From Desulfovibrionaceae bacterium (GTDB lineage: Bacteria; Desulfobacterota; Desulfovibrionia; Desulfovibrionales; Desulfovibrionaceae), in assembly GCA_029008115.1 (NCBI GenBank), contig JAQXJC010000004.1, forward strand, positions 28,389 to 92,388: DNA of 64,000 bases. Reading direction: 5' to 3'. Below are positions 1 through 8,582 of the stretch, one piece after another (the stretch's first letter is position 1; each line of letters opens with the position of its first letter). The notes below the pieces were generated by a model. The model did not search any database, was not told the origin of the DNA, and worked only from the letters and a program-made list of their open reading frames with translations. The translations under genes and the position numbers were made by a program.

Positions 1-458
1 GCATCCGGCCCCTGACCGTTGCGGATGATAACCTGCGGCGCAATATCCCGCAAGGGGACAAGCACAAAGGCCCGCCTGTGCATGCGCGGATGGGGCAGAA
101 TGCACTCCGGATCATCGGAACGCAGGTTCCCGAACAGCAGCAAGTCCAGATCAATGCAGCGCGGCCCGAAGCGCAGCGCGGGATCAGGGCTGCGCACCCG
201 GCCCATGCGCGCCTCCATGCCCAGCATCTCCCGCAGGAGCGCAGGGGCGGTCCAGCGCGGCCCGCAGTCCAGACAGGCCGCGCGATTCACGAACCAGGGC
301 TGATCCTTGCAGTCCTGCGGCTCCGTGACATAGGCGGGAGAAACGCGCGTCACGCGGATGTCAGGCAGGGAGGACAGCGCCAGCAGCGCCTCGTCCAGCC
401 GTGCGCGCGCATCTTCTGTATTGGATCCAAGACTGATATATGCCTCTGTTTGCCGCAT
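1..458 (-). CDS. folK: HPPK (6-hydroxymethyl-7,8-dihydropterin pyrophosphokinase), partial
   Basis: FolK transfers pyrophosphate from ATP to 6-hydroxymethyl-dihydropterin, the folate step just before FolP (a folP gene lies at 54438-55289 in this window). The first 150 or so residues are visible and the C-terminus runs off the left edge. The N-terminus has the family start AYISLGSN, and the HPPK signature FGPRCIDLDLLLFG is intact with the metal-binding Asp pair, followed by LPHPRMHRRAFVL. The ATG at 458 follows a good GGGAGG ribosome-binding site. The gene diverges from xerD across about 70 bases. No oddities are visible in the part present. Confidence 0.93.
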   Translation of the reverse strand, partial: MRQTEAYISLGSNTEDARARLDEALLALSSLPDIRVTRVSPAYVTEPQDCKDQPWFVNRAACLDCGPRWTAPALLREMLGMEARMGRVRSPDPALRFGPRCIDLDLLLFGNLRSDDPECILPHPRMHRRAFVLVPLRDIAPQVIIRNGQGPD

Positions 459-494
459 ACGCCCTCCCTTCGCGCCTCCGCCGCGTCTCCGCCC

Positions 495-523
495 TTGCCC
501 TGCGGCACGGGGCGGGCTATCAT
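495..523 (+). promoter_or_regulatory. Candidate sigma70 promoter for xerD
   Basis: TTGCCC at 495-500, a 17-base spacer, then TATCAT at 518-523. The predicted transcription start falls on or next to the A of the xerD ATG at 530, so the message could be leaderless. Found by eye only. Confidence 0.35.
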
Positions 524-529
524 AGCTCC

Positions 530-1453
530 ATGAACAATGCCGCATCTCCTGTCCAGCCTTCGCCCCTGCGTCCCGTCATGGGGGACTGGCTGGGACACCT
601 GCTCGCAGAGCGCCGCCTCGCCCCCCTCAGCGTGGAGGCGTACAGGCAGGACCTTGAGGACTTTCTCCGCTTCTGCGAGGAACTGCACCAGGGGCTTCCC
701 CACGAGTGCGGGGAACGGGAACTGCGTCTGTATCTGGCCTGGATGCGGGCGCAGGACAGGGCCGGGCGCACGCTGGCCCGTCATATCTCCGCCCTGCGCA
801 GCTTCTTCGCCTACGCGCAGGAGGCCGGCGCCGTCAAGGTGGACCCGGCAAGATTTCTGGAAAATCCCAAACTGCCGGCTCCCCTGCCCAGCGTACTCAG
901 CCGCGAGGAGGTGGATCGGATTCTGGAGATGCCGGACATGCGCGACAGGCTGGGCTTTCGCGACCGCTGCATGCTGGAGCTGTTCTACGCCGCCGGCCTG
1001 CGCGTGTCTGAAATGTGCGGCCTGCGCCCCCTGGACATAGACGCGCAACGCGGTGTGCTGCGCGTCTTTGGCAAGGGCTCCAGGGAGCGCCTTGTTCCCC
1101 TGCATGCCCTGGTGCTGCGTCTGCTGGATGACTACATCTCCCAGTGGCGCCCGCTCTTCTCGCCCCGCGAAAATCTGCTCTTTCTCAACCGGTCCGGACG
1201 CGGCCTGTCCCGGCAGTACGTCTGGAAGATGGTCAAGAAATACGTGGCCCAGGCTGGCATCACCCGGAGCATCTTTCCCCACACCTTCCGGCATTCCTTT
1301 GCCACGCACCTGCTGGAAGGCGGCGCGGACCTGCGATCCGTACAGCTGCTGCTGGGCCATGCGGATATCAGCGCCACGGAAATCTATACCCACGTGCAGG
1401 CCGAGCGCCTGCTCTCCGTCCACCGCCAGCATCACCCCAGGAGCCGCGCGTGA
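530..1453 (+). CDS. xerD: Tyrosine recombinase XerD/XerC family
   Basis: This is a site-specific tyrosine recombinase of the Xer class, which resolves chromosome dimers at dif with a partner Xer protein and FtsK. It has 307 residues, normal for the family. An N-terminal SAM-like core-binding domain (about residues 15-100) precedes the catalytic domain. The catalytic residues are visible as R158 (AGLRVSE), H251 and R254 (HTFRH), H277 (LLGHADIS) and nucleophile Y286 (EIYTHV). I chose the ATG at 530 because it gives the family length. No Shine-Dalgarno sequence precedes it, which fits the possible leaderless promoter. XerC versus XerD cannot be settled by eye. The stop overlaps the GTG of the next gene. 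Confidence 0.9.
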   Translation: MNNAASPVQPSPLRPVMGDWLGHLLAERRLAPLSVEAYRQDLEDFLRFCEELHQGLPHECGERELRLYLAWMRAQDRAGRTLARHISALRSFFAYAQEAGAVKVDPARFLENPKLPAPLPSVLSREEVDRILEMPDMRDRLGFRDRCMLELFYAAGLRVSEMCGLRPLDIDAQRGVLRVFGKGSRERLVPLHALVLRLLDDYISQWRPLFSPRENLLFLNRSGRGLSRQYVWKMVKKYVAQAGITRSIFPHTFRHSFATHLLEGGADLRSVQLLLGHADISATEIYTHVQAERLLSVHRQHHPRSRA

Positions 1454-4143
1454 TCGCCTGCCAGACGCTCATCACCTGCCATGCCAATGCGGACTTCGAC
1501 GCCCTTGCCGCCCTCGTTGCCGCCGGCCATCTCTATCCCGACAGCATGCTGCTCTTTCCCGGCTCGCAGGAAAAAAGGGTGCAGCGGCTGATGGAGAGCA
1601 TGCCCCCGGGCCGCCATCCCTTTGTGAACCGGCAGCAGGTGGACTGGGACAGCGTGCGCCTGCTGGTTGTGGTGGACACGGCCCGGCGCGCCCGGCTGGA
1701 TCATGTGCGCCCCCTGCTGGACAGGCCCGGCATGGATATTCACGTCTGGGATCACCATCCTCCCGCCGCGGACGACGTTCCCGCATCGTTCCGCATGCAG
1801 GAGGAGGCCGGGTCCTGCACCACGCTGCTGGTGCGCCGCCTGCGCGCCCGGGGAAAGACCGTGCCGGCGGACAGCGCCACCCTGATGGGGCTGGGCATCT
1901 ATGGCGACACAGGCTGCTTCACGTTTTCCAGCACCGGCGCGGAAGATTTTCAGGCCGCGGCCTGGCTCCACACGCAGGGCATGGACGTGGGCGCCATTGC
2001 GGAGGCCGCCATGCCCGAGGTTTCCAGCATCCACGTACAGGCCCTCAATGCGCTGCTGGAGTCCGCGCAGCGCATCAGGGTCGGCTCCACGGAGGTAGTG
2101 CTGGCGGCGGCCCCGCTGGAAGAATATATCGGCGACTTTGCCCAGTTGGCGCAGCGCCTGATGGAAATGGAGAAGGCGGAGGTTCTCTTTGCCGTGGGCG
2201 GCATGGAAGATCGCGTTCAGGTGGTGGGCCGCAGCCGCAGCGATGCCATAGACGTGGGCGCCATCTGCGCCCGGCTGGGCGGCGGTGGGCATGCCTATGC
2301 CGCGGCCGCGTCCGTCCGTGATCTGACCCTGAACCAGGTCAGGGACGCCATCTATCAGGACCTGTACGCGCAGGCCGGCACCCAGAAGCTGGCGCGCGAC
2401 TACATGTCCGCTCCGGCCATTGGCATTGAGGCGTGCCGCAGCGTACGCGAGGCCGACGAGCTCATGCTGCATTTCGGCCTGAAGGCCGTTCCCGTCTTCG
2501 CCCCCGGCACGCGCCGCTGCGTGGGTATCTTTGATGCCCAGACAGCCTCGCGCGCAACCAGTCACGGGCTGGGCGAAGAGGCCGTGGAAACATACATGCA
2601 GCGCAGGCCGGTCACCATTGCGCCGGACTCCAGACTTCAGTCCATTATGGACACCATTATCGGCGCGCGCCAGCGCCTTGTTCCCGTCGTGGAAAACGGC
2701 GAGGTGAGCGGCGTTGTCACGCGCACCGACCTCATTAATATCTTTGCCGAAGGGGCTGCGGCCCCGACGCCGGAAGCCGCCCTCCGCAAGGAACGCTCCC
2801 TGGCCAAGCTCATGCAGACACGCCTGCCCGCCGCCACGCGCCGCCTCCTGACCCGTGCCGGCGCCCTCGGCGACCGGCTGGACATGCCCGTCTATGCCGT
2901 GGGCGGCTTTGTGCGCGACCTGCTCATGGAACGGCCCAATCTGGACGTCGATCTGGTGGTGGAGGGCGACGGCATCGCCTTTGCCCGCGCGCTGGCGAAG
3001 GAGCTGGGCGGCCGGCTACGTGCGCACCAGAAATTCCTCACCGCCGTCGTCATCTGGACAGATGAACAGGGGAAGGAGCAGCATGTGGACGTGGCGACGG
3101 CGCGGCTGGAATATTACGAATACCCCGCCGCCCTGCCCACGGTGGAGCTTTCCTCCATCAAGATGGATTTGTTCCGCCGGGACTTCACGGTCAATGCGCT
3201 GGCCGTCCGCCTTTCCCACGGGAGCTTCGGCAGGCTGGCCGATTTCTTCGGCGGACAGAACGACATCAGGAAGAAGGCCATTCGCGTCCTGCACGCCCTC
3301 AGCTTTGTGGAAGACCCCACGCGCTGTCTGCGGGCCGTGCGCTTTGAGCAGCGCTACGGCTTCACCATCGGCCCGGGCACGGAAAAGCTCTTCAGAAATG
3401 CACTCAAGCTCGGCCTCATGGATCGCCTCTCCGGCAGCCGCCTGTTCCACGAACTGCGGCGCATCTGCGAGGAGGAAAATCCCCCGGCCTGCCTCATCCG
3501 CCTGCATCATCTGGGCCTGCTGTCCGCCGTGACGCCGCATCTTGCCCTCACGCCTGAAAAAACGGAGCTGCTCCAGTCCCTCAGGGAAATCATGGACTGG
3601 TACCGCCTGCTCTACTTTGAGGAAGAGCCCTGCCCCTGGCTGGTCTATCTGCTGGGGCTGTGCCGGGCGCTGTCCTATCCCGACGCGGCCGCCGCGCTGG
3701 ACAGGCTGGGGCTGCCGGACAGCAGGCGGCAGGAATTTCTCTCCCTGCGCGAGCAGCTGCGCCGCCGGCTTCCCGGCGTGGAGGCATGGCAGCGCCATGC
3801 GGACGCCGGCGGCCCCGCGCGGAAAAGCGCCCTGTGCGCCCTGCTGGACGGCCTGCCGCTGGAGGGCCTGCTCTATCTCATGGCCAGAGCGGAGGATGAA
3901 GGACTGCGCCGCAATCTTTCCCGCCACATCACCCAGTGGCGGCGCGAACGGTGCGATATTTCCGGCGCGGACATCCTGGCACTGGGCGCGCCGGCCGGAC
4001 CGCGCGTGGGCGCGGTGCTGCGGGCCGTGCTGGCCGCCAAGATAGACGGCGAGGCACCCACGCGGGATGCCCAGCTCCTCCGGGCAACGCAGCTGCTGCG
4101 GCGCGCGCCGACGCCAGATGCTTCCCCCGCGGTCGAAAAATAG
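1450..4143 (+). CDS. DHH phosphoesterase - CBS pair - tRNA nucleotidyltransferase fusion
   Basis: This 897-residue protein has three parts. Residues 1 to about 310 are a DHH/DHHA1 phosphoesterase, with HANADFDAL, the DHH triad at D101-H103 and the DHHA1 glycine motif GGGGHAYA. Residues of about 313-430 hold two CBS repeats. From about 465 on is a class II poly(A) polymerase/CCA-adding enzyme, with GGFVRDLL, the catalytic DVDLVVEGD, RRDFTVNALAV and EDPTRCLRAVRF. Related fusions are known in Desulfovibrio and Aquifex-type genomes, where such enzymes act on tRNA 3' ends, sometimes adding only the A. The GTG start at 1450 overlaps the xerD stop. The DHH part may be a nuclease working on the same RNA ends (inference). 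Confidence 0.88.
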   Translation: MIACQTLITCHANADFDALAALVAAGHLYPDSMLLFPGSQEKRVQRLMESMPPGRHPFVNRQQVDWDSVRLLVVVDTARRARLDHVRPLLDRPGMDIHVWDHHPPAADDVPASFRMQEEAGSCTTLLVRRLRARGKTVPADSATLMGLGIYGDTGCFTFSSTGAEDFQAAAWLHTQGMDVGAIAEAAMPEVSSIHVQALNALLESAQRIRVGSTEVVLAAAPLEEYIGDFAQLAQRLMEMEKAEVLFAVGGMEDRVQVVGRSRSDAIDVGAICARLGGGGHAYAAAASVRDLTLNQVRDAIYQDLYAQAGTQKLARDYMSAPAIGIEACRSVREADELMLHFGLKAVPVFAPGTRRCVGIFDAQTASRATSHGLGEEAVETYMQRRPVTIAPDSRLQSIMDTIIGARQRLVPVVENGEVSGVVTRTDLINIFAEGAAAPTPEAALRKERSLAKLMQTRLPAATRRLLTRAGALGDRLDMPVYAVGGFVRDLLMERPNLDVDLVVEGDGIAFARALAKELGGRLRAHQKFLTAVVIWTDEQGKEQHVDVATARLEYYEYPAALPTVELSSIKMDLFRRDFTVNALAVRLSHGSFGRLADFFGGQNDIRKKAIRVLHALSFVEDPTRCLRAVRFEQRYGFTIGPGTEKLFRNALKLGLMDRLSGSRLFHELRRICEEENPPACLIRLHHLGLLSAVTPHLALTPEKTELLQSLREIMDWYRLLYFEEEPCPWLVYLLGLCRALSYPDAAAALDRLGLPDSRRQEFLSLREQLRRRLPGVEAWQRHADAGGPARKSALCALLDGLPLEGLLYLMARAEDEGLRRNLSRHITQWRRERCDISGADILALGAPAGPRVGAVLRAVLAAKIDGEAPTRDAQLLRATQLLRRAPTPDASPAVEK

Positions 4144-4193
4144 CCGCCCGGGAAAAAATGGCAGGAAAATGCGCGGCATCCGCCCCATCCCTC

Positions 4194-4222
4194 TTGCTCC
4201 TGACGGCCAAGCGGTGTATTGT
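4194..4222 (+). promoter_or_regulatory. Candidate promoter for the HIT-lapA genes
   Basis: TTGCTC at 4194-4199, a 17-base spacer and TATTGT at 4217-4222 lie in the 162-base gap before the HIT gene. The leader would be about 75 bases. The rest of this gap shows nothing else clear. Confidence 0.35.
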
Positions 4223-4305
4223 CGACCATTCCCGTGAGCAAACGACACACAGGCCCGCGGTGCTTCCGTCCGCAAGGGGCGGCGGCAGGGAGACAGGACG
4301 ACGAC

Positions 4306-4800
4306 ATGAAACAGCTGTGGGCGCCTTGGCGCATTGAATACATCCTTGGTCCAAAGCCGGATAGCTGTGTCTTCTGCCTGCCTGAAGGCAGGGAAGAGGA
4401 CGCGGAAAGGCTCATCCTGCATCGCGGGCCTTCCTGCTTTGTGGTCATGAACAAATTTCCCTACAACAACGGCCATCTGCTGGTCATTCCCTATCGTCAC
4501 GTCATGGATCTCGCCTCCCTGACGGACGAGGAGAGCCATGAGCTCATGGACCTGGTGCGAGAGTGCAGCATCATCCTGAAGCGGCATTTCCACTGCCAGG
4601 GAATCAACGTGGGGCTGAACCTGGGCGAAGCCGCCGGCGCCGGCATCCGGGAGCACATGCACTTCCATCTGGTTCCCCGCTGGAATGGCGACTCTTCCTT
4701 CATGGCCGTCATGGATGAAGTGCGCATGATGCCGGAGCATCTCCGCTCCACCTATCAGGCACTGCTTCCGTATTTTGCCCATCTCAACACGAACTGCTAA
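4306..4800 (+). CDS. HIT family hydrolase (Ap4A phosphorylase-like)
   Basis: This 164-residue histidine-triad protein belongs to the nucleotidyl hydrolase/transferase superfamily. The catalytic HIT motif is present as H117-M-H119-F-H121. An N-terminal CVFC pair looks like the zinc-binding half site seen in Ap4A phosphorylase-like and GalT-like HIT proteins. The opening MKQLWAPWRIEYI is typical of the bacterial HIT group annotated as AP-4-A phosphorylase. The substrate is unknown, but dinucleoside polyphosphates or aminoacyl-adenylates are usual. A start at 4306 gives the family N-terminus and follows AGGAC. It is followed 17 bases later by the LapA-type gene and is probably co-transcribed with it. 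Confidence 0.88.
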   Translation: MKQLWAPWRIEYILGPKPDSCVFCLPEGREEDAERLILHRGPSCFVVMNKFPYNNGHLLVIPYRHVMDLASLTDEESHELMDLVRECSIILKRHFHCQGINVGLNLGEAAGAGIREHMHFHLVPRWNGDSSFMAVMDEVRMMPEHLRSTYQALLPYFAHLNTNC

Positions 4801-4817
4801 GCCCGCGAGGAGGAGAC

Positions 4818-5252
4818 ATGCGGTACATCAAAATTTTAGTGCTCGTGCTGTTGTTTTTCCTGACCATGGTGTTCTTCTTCCAGAATCAGAAGACCCTCGC
4901 CCAGGAGATTGTTCTGACCCTCAACCTGTTCGCCGTGCCGGAGATGAAGTCCATCCCCCTGCCCTTCTATCTGCTGACACTGGCCTCCTTTGTGCTCGGC
5001 GCCGTTCTCACACTCGCCGTGCTGGTCTGGGACAAGGTCAACCTCACTGCCAGGCTCATGAAGTCCAACTGGCGCGTGCATGCCCTGGAAAAGGACGTGG
5101 AAAAGCTCCAGGCTCAGGCTGGCGCGCCTGAAAAGCCGCGCGGCCTTTCCATGTTCCGCAAATCCAAGCCCGCCGCTGCCGAAGCGCCGGCCGACGCCAA
5201 GCCCGCCGCACCGGCAGAGGACATCGTGGTTCCCGATCCGGACAAGCAATAG
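4818..5252 (+). CDS. LapA-type membrane protein (DUF1049)
   Basis: This 144-residue inner-membrane protein has two hydrophobic segments, at about residues 4-22 and 50-72. A short loop lies between them, followed by a coiled-coil-like stretch (ALEKDVEKLQ) and an Ala/Pro-rich cytoplasmic tail. This is the usual LapA layout. E. coli LapA (YciS) works with LapB in lipopolysaccharide assembly and FtsH-dependent LpxC turnover, but no lapB is adjacent here, so the role is inferred from family only. A strong GAGGAGGA ribosome-binding site precedes the ATG at 4818. Confidence 0.8.
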   Translation: MRYIKILVLVLLFFLTMVFFFQNQKTLAQEIVLTLNLFAVPEMKSIPLPFYLLTLASFVLGAVLTLAVLVWDKVNLTARLMKSNWRVHALEKDVEKLQAQAGAPEKPRGLSMFRKSKPAAAEAPADAKPAAPAEDIVVPDPDKQ

Positions 5253-5289
5253 CGTTCGCCGCACAGCCGGCAATCCCCTATGGGCAGGT

Positions 5290-5309
5290 GGCGCATCTTC
5301 GGGTGCGCC
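5290..5309 (+). other. C(UUCG)G tetraloop hairpin between lapA-type gene and mutS
   Basis: An 8-base-pair stem (5290-5297 with 5302-5309, one G-U pair) is closed by a UUCG loop. No U-run follows, so it is either a weak lapA end signal or a structured region upstream of mutS. A possible -10 (TATATC, 5334-5339) for mutS lies just downstream, but its -35 is poor. Confidence 0.35.
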
Positions 5310-5369
5310 CCTTCGCGTCTCCCCCTCCTGCAATATATCTTTTATCCGCACTCCAGCCACGGAAATGCC

Positions 5370-8078
5370 ATGACCAAAGAATCCCCCGCCGCGCTGAAAA
5401 TGACGCCCATGCTGGAGCAGTACCTCAGCATCAAGGCCGACACCCCCGGCGCGCTGCTCTTCTATCGCATGGGTGATTTCTATGAACTTTTCTTTGATGA
5501 TGCTGAAACGGCCGCCCGCGAGCTTCAGATAGCGCTCACCAGCCGCAGCCGGGATGCGGAAAATCCCGTTCCCATGTGCGGCGTGCCGTGGCATGCTGCG
5601 GAAAGCTACCTCTCCCAGCTGCTGGAAAAGGGATACAGCGTCGCCATCTGCGATCAGGTGGAAGACCCCAAGCAGGCGAAGGGGCTGGTTCGGCGCGCCG
5701 TCACCCGCGTCATCACGCCGGGCACCGTGCTGGAGGACGCCAACCTCACGACCAAGAACCACAACTACCTTGGCGCCATCTGCTGGGATGCCAAGGACGG
5801 AGGCGGCTTTGCCTGGGCGGACATCTCCACCGGGGAATGGACAGGCATCCACTCGCGCAAAACAGCCGAACTGTGGCAGTGGGTGCAGAAAATGGCCCCG
5901 CGCGAGCTGCTCATCCCTGACAATGCCACGCCCCCTGCCGGCCTGCTGTTCGACGGCATCCGCATCGTGCGGGAACCCCATGCGTGCTTTGACCTGAAGC
6001 GGGCCACGGAGGCCGTGCTGCACGCGCAGGATGTGCGCGAGGCCGCGGCGCTGGGACTCAATGGCAAGCCGGAGCTGCTGCGCGCCTGCGGGGCCATGCT
6101 GGCCTATCTGAAGCAGACCCAGCGCTGCGAGCAGAAGCATCTGGCAGCCTTCCGTCCGCTGGATTTGAGCCGCCGGCTTGTTGTGGACGAGGTTACGGAA
6201 CGCAATCTGGAAATTTTCATCCGGCTGAACGGACGCAAGGGAAAGGGCACGCTCTGGAACGTGCTGGACGAGACCGTCACTCCCATGGGCGGACGCCTGC
6301 TGGAAGACAGCATCCATCATCCCTGGCGGGAACTCGGCCCCATTCAGGAAGCCCAGAAGGCCGTCGGCTTCCTTCATGATCATGAAGAGCTGCGCGCCAG
6401 GCTCAGGGCGGCGCTCAAGGGCGTATACGATCTGGAACGCCTCTCCACCCGCATCACGCTGAACCGCGCCACACCGCGCGACTTTGTGGCGCTGCGCAAC
6501 TCTCTGGCCGCCCTCCCCGGCGTGCGGGCGGCGCTCTGCTCCTGTGCGGAACACGCCTATGCCACGGAGGATGAAGCCGAGGGACGAACCCTGCCGCCGC
6601 CGCTGCATAAAATTGCGGCCCGATGGGACAGCCTGGAAGAATGTGCGGACAGGCTGAACCGCGCGCTGGTGGATTCTCCCCCCAATCAGATCACCGACGG
6701 CGGCCTGTTCCGGCCCGGCTATGATCCGGAGCTGGACAGACTCATCGACGTGGCGGAACACGGGGAGCAGAAGCTTCAGCGCATGCTGGAACGCGAGCAG
6801 GCCGCCTCCGGCCTTGCCAGGCTCAAGCTGGGCTACAACCGCGTCTTCGGCTATTATTATGAAGTGACAAGGGCCGGCCGCACCGCAGACATCCCTGAAC
6901 ATTTCATCCGCCGTCAGACGCTGGCCAATGCCGAGCGCTTCACCACTGCGGCGCTGAAGGAGCTGGAAGAGAGCATTGTCTCCGCCAGCGACAAGAGAAA
7001 CAGCCTGGAATACAGGCTCTTTCAGGAACTGCGCGAGAGCATGGCCGCGGCGCGCCAGCGCATCCTCTTCACCGCCGACCTCATTGCGCATCTGGACTAC
7101 TGGCAGGGACTGGCCGAAGCCGGGCAAAAGCGCGGCTGGTGCATGCCGCAGATGGATGGAAGCCGCGACATCCTCATCCGCGAAGGGCGGCATCCCGTAG
7201 TTGAGGACATGATCGGCGCTGGTTCCTTCGTCCCCAATGACTTCCGCCTGGATGACAGCCGCCGGCTCTGCCTGCTGACCGGTCCCAACATGGCAGGGAA
7301 GTCCACCGTGCTGCGGCAGGTGGCGCTGATCTGTCTGCTTGCGCAAATGGGCAGCATGGTTCCGGCCAGGGAAGCCCGGCTGGGGCTGGTGGATCGCCTG
7401 TTCTCCCGCGTGGGGGCCTCGGACAATCTGGCACAGGGACAGTCCACCTTCATGGTGGAAATGATGGAAACAGCGCGCATCCTGCGCCAGGCATCATCCC
7501 GCAGCCTGATTATCCTTGATGAAATCGGACGCGGCACCAGCACCTATGACGGGCTTGCGCTGGCCTGGGCCACAGTGGAGGACCTCGTCCAGCGCAAGGG
7601 CGGCGGCATCCGCACGCTCTTTGCCACGCACTACCATGAGCTGACCGCGCTGGACGGGCACCTTCCCGGCGTGTTCACCATGAATATCGCCATCCGGGAA
7701 AGCGGCGGGGACATTCTTTTTCTGCACCGCCTTGTGCCCGGCCCCTCCGACCGCAGCTACGGTGTGGAGGTGGCCCGTCTTGCCGGCGTTCCCGGCCATG
7801 TGGTGCAGCGTGCACGGGAAATTCTCCGGAGCTTTGAACGCGGCAAGGACTGCACAGCCCCCGTGCGCCCAAAGCGCACCGTCCTGCCCGGACTCGATCT
7901 GCCAGAACCGGAGGACGCCGCACCGGAACCGCTGCCCACTCCCCCATCCGCACCTGCGGAGCATCCGCTCCAGCAGATACTGCGCGACCTCCAGCCGGAC
8001 AGCCTGACGCCGCTGGACGCTCTGAGGCTGGTGGCAGAATGGAAACAGCTCTGGGGGCAGGAGAAGCATCATGGCTGA
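5370..8078 (+). CDS. mutS: DNA mismatch repair protein MutS
   Basis: MutS recognises base mismatches and small loops as a dimer and recruits MutL. It has 902 residues, a normal full length. The mismatch-reading Phe-x-Glu motif is present (F37, E39 in GDFYELF). Connector, lever and clamp regions follow, then the ABC-type ATPase with Walker A GPNMAGKST starting near residue 638, the DEIGRGTSTYDG Walker B/signature block and the ATHYHEL switch. The C-terminus keeps a HLLQQIL-like tetramerisation segment preceded by a Pro-rich linker. I chose the ATG at 5370 because the conserved PMLEQYLSIK follows at the normal distance. The next gene starts inside its last codons. No mutL is in the window. Confidence 0.97.
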   Translation: MTKESPAALKMTPMLEQYLSIKADTPGALLFYRMGDFYELFFDDAETAARELQIALTSRSRDAENPVPMCGVPWHAAESYLSQLLEKGYSVAICDQVEDPKQAKGLVRRAVTRVITPGTVLEDANLTTKNHNYLGAICWDAKDGGGFAWADISTGEWTGIHSRKTAELWQWVQKMAPRELLIPDNATPPAGLLFDGIRIVREPHACFDLKRATEAVLHAQDVREAAALGLNGKPELLRACGAMLAYLKQTQRCEQKHLAAFRPLDLSRRLVVDEVTERNLEIFIRLNGRKGKGTLWNVLDETVTPMGGRLLEDSIHHPWRELGPIQEAQKAVGFLHDHEELRARLRAALKGVYDLERLSTRITLNRATPRDFVALRNSLAALPGVRAALCSCAEHAYATEDEAEGRTLPPPLHKIAARWDSLEECADRLNRALVDSPPNQITDGGLFRPGYDPELDRLIDVAEHGEQKLQRMLEREQAASGLARLKLGYNRVFGYYYEVTRAGRTADIPEHFIRRQTLANAERFTTAALKELEESIVSASDKRNSLEYRLFQELRESMAAARQRILFTADLIAHLDYWQGLAEAGQKRGWCMPQMDGSRDILIREGRHPVVEDMIGAGSFVPNDFRLDDSRRLCLLTGPNMAGKSTVLRQVALICLLAQMGSMVPAREARLGLVDRLFSRVGASDNLAQGQSTFMVEMMETARILRQASSRSLIILDEIGRGTSTYDGLALAWATVEDLVQRKGGGIRTLFATHYHELTALDGHLPGVFTMNIAIRESGGDILFLHRLVPGPSDRSYGVEVARLAGVPGHVVQRAREILRSFERGKDCTAPVRPKRTVLPGLDLPEPEDAAPEPLPTPPSAPAEHPLQQILRDLQPDSLTPLDALRLVAEWKQLWGQEKHHG

Positions 8079-8475
8079 CAATCCCCTTTCCGCACTGGCG
8101 GCCATTGCGGAATCCCGCATCCGTGAGGGCATGGATGCCGGCCTGTTTGATCATCTGCCCGGACAGGGCCGGCCGCTGGAGCTGGAAGACGACAGCCATG
8201 TCCCGGAAGAGCTGCGCATGGCCTACAAGCTGCTCCGCAATGCCGGCTACGTGCCGCAGGAAATTGCGGAGCGGAAGGAAATCAGCAATCTTGCCGACAT
8301 GCTGGAACGCTGTTCCGACGAGCAGGAAAAAGTCCGCCAAATCCGCAAACTGCACTGCATGCTGACGCAAATGCGCATGCGCCACAGAAAGTCCGTGCTG
8401 CTGGAGCAGGACGATCCCTACTACCAGCAGATTCTGGATCGCATCTCACTTGTGCAGAAAGGCATGCGCGGCTAG
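8071..8475 (+). CDS. DUF1992 (DnaJ-homologue subfamily C28-like) protein
   Basis: This 134-residue protein matches the DUF1992 pattern found in bacterial YhdN-type proteins and in the conserved part of eukaryotic DNAJC28. The telling segments are ESRIREGMDAGLFDHLPGQGRPL and the following PEELRMAYKLLRNAGYVP. It has no J domain, signal peptide or membrane segment, so it is cytosolic. The function is unknown. It overlaps the mutS 3' end by 8 bases and must be translationally linked to it. It converges on the Smr-domain gene. Confidence 0.85.
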   Translation: MADNPLSALAAIAESRIREGMDAGLFDHLPGQGRPLELEDDSHVPEELRMAYKLLRNAGYVPQEIAERKEISNLADMLERCSDEQEKVRQIRKLHCMLTQMRMRHRKSVLLEQDDPYYQQILDRISLVQKGMRG

Positions 8476-8498
8476 CGTTTCCCCCGCCTGGCGGCAGG

Positions 8499-8530
8499 GA
8501 CAGGCCGGCAATCGTTCAGCCGGCCGTGTC
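8499..8530. terminator. Inverted repeat between convergent DUF1992 and Smr genes
   Basis: GGCCGGC (8503-8509) pairs with GCCGGCC (8519-8525) around a 9-base loop. Flanking GACA/TGTC extends the stem past a one-base bulge. It sits in the 107-base convergent gap. No T-run follows on either strand, so termination here is a guess. Confidence 0.4.
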
Positions 8531-8582
8531 GCAGCAGGTTTCCGCCGGCAAGGCCCCCTGGCAGGGACATGCCGCGCGGTCG

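Noticed and set aside
4836..7346. An 836-codon open frame on the minus strand opposite mutS, and similar long frames opposite other genes (for example 14520-17078).
   Set aside because: High-GC codon bias leaves the antisense frame free of stops. The products look like low-complexity reverse translations and match no protein pattern, while the plus-strand genes are unmistakable.
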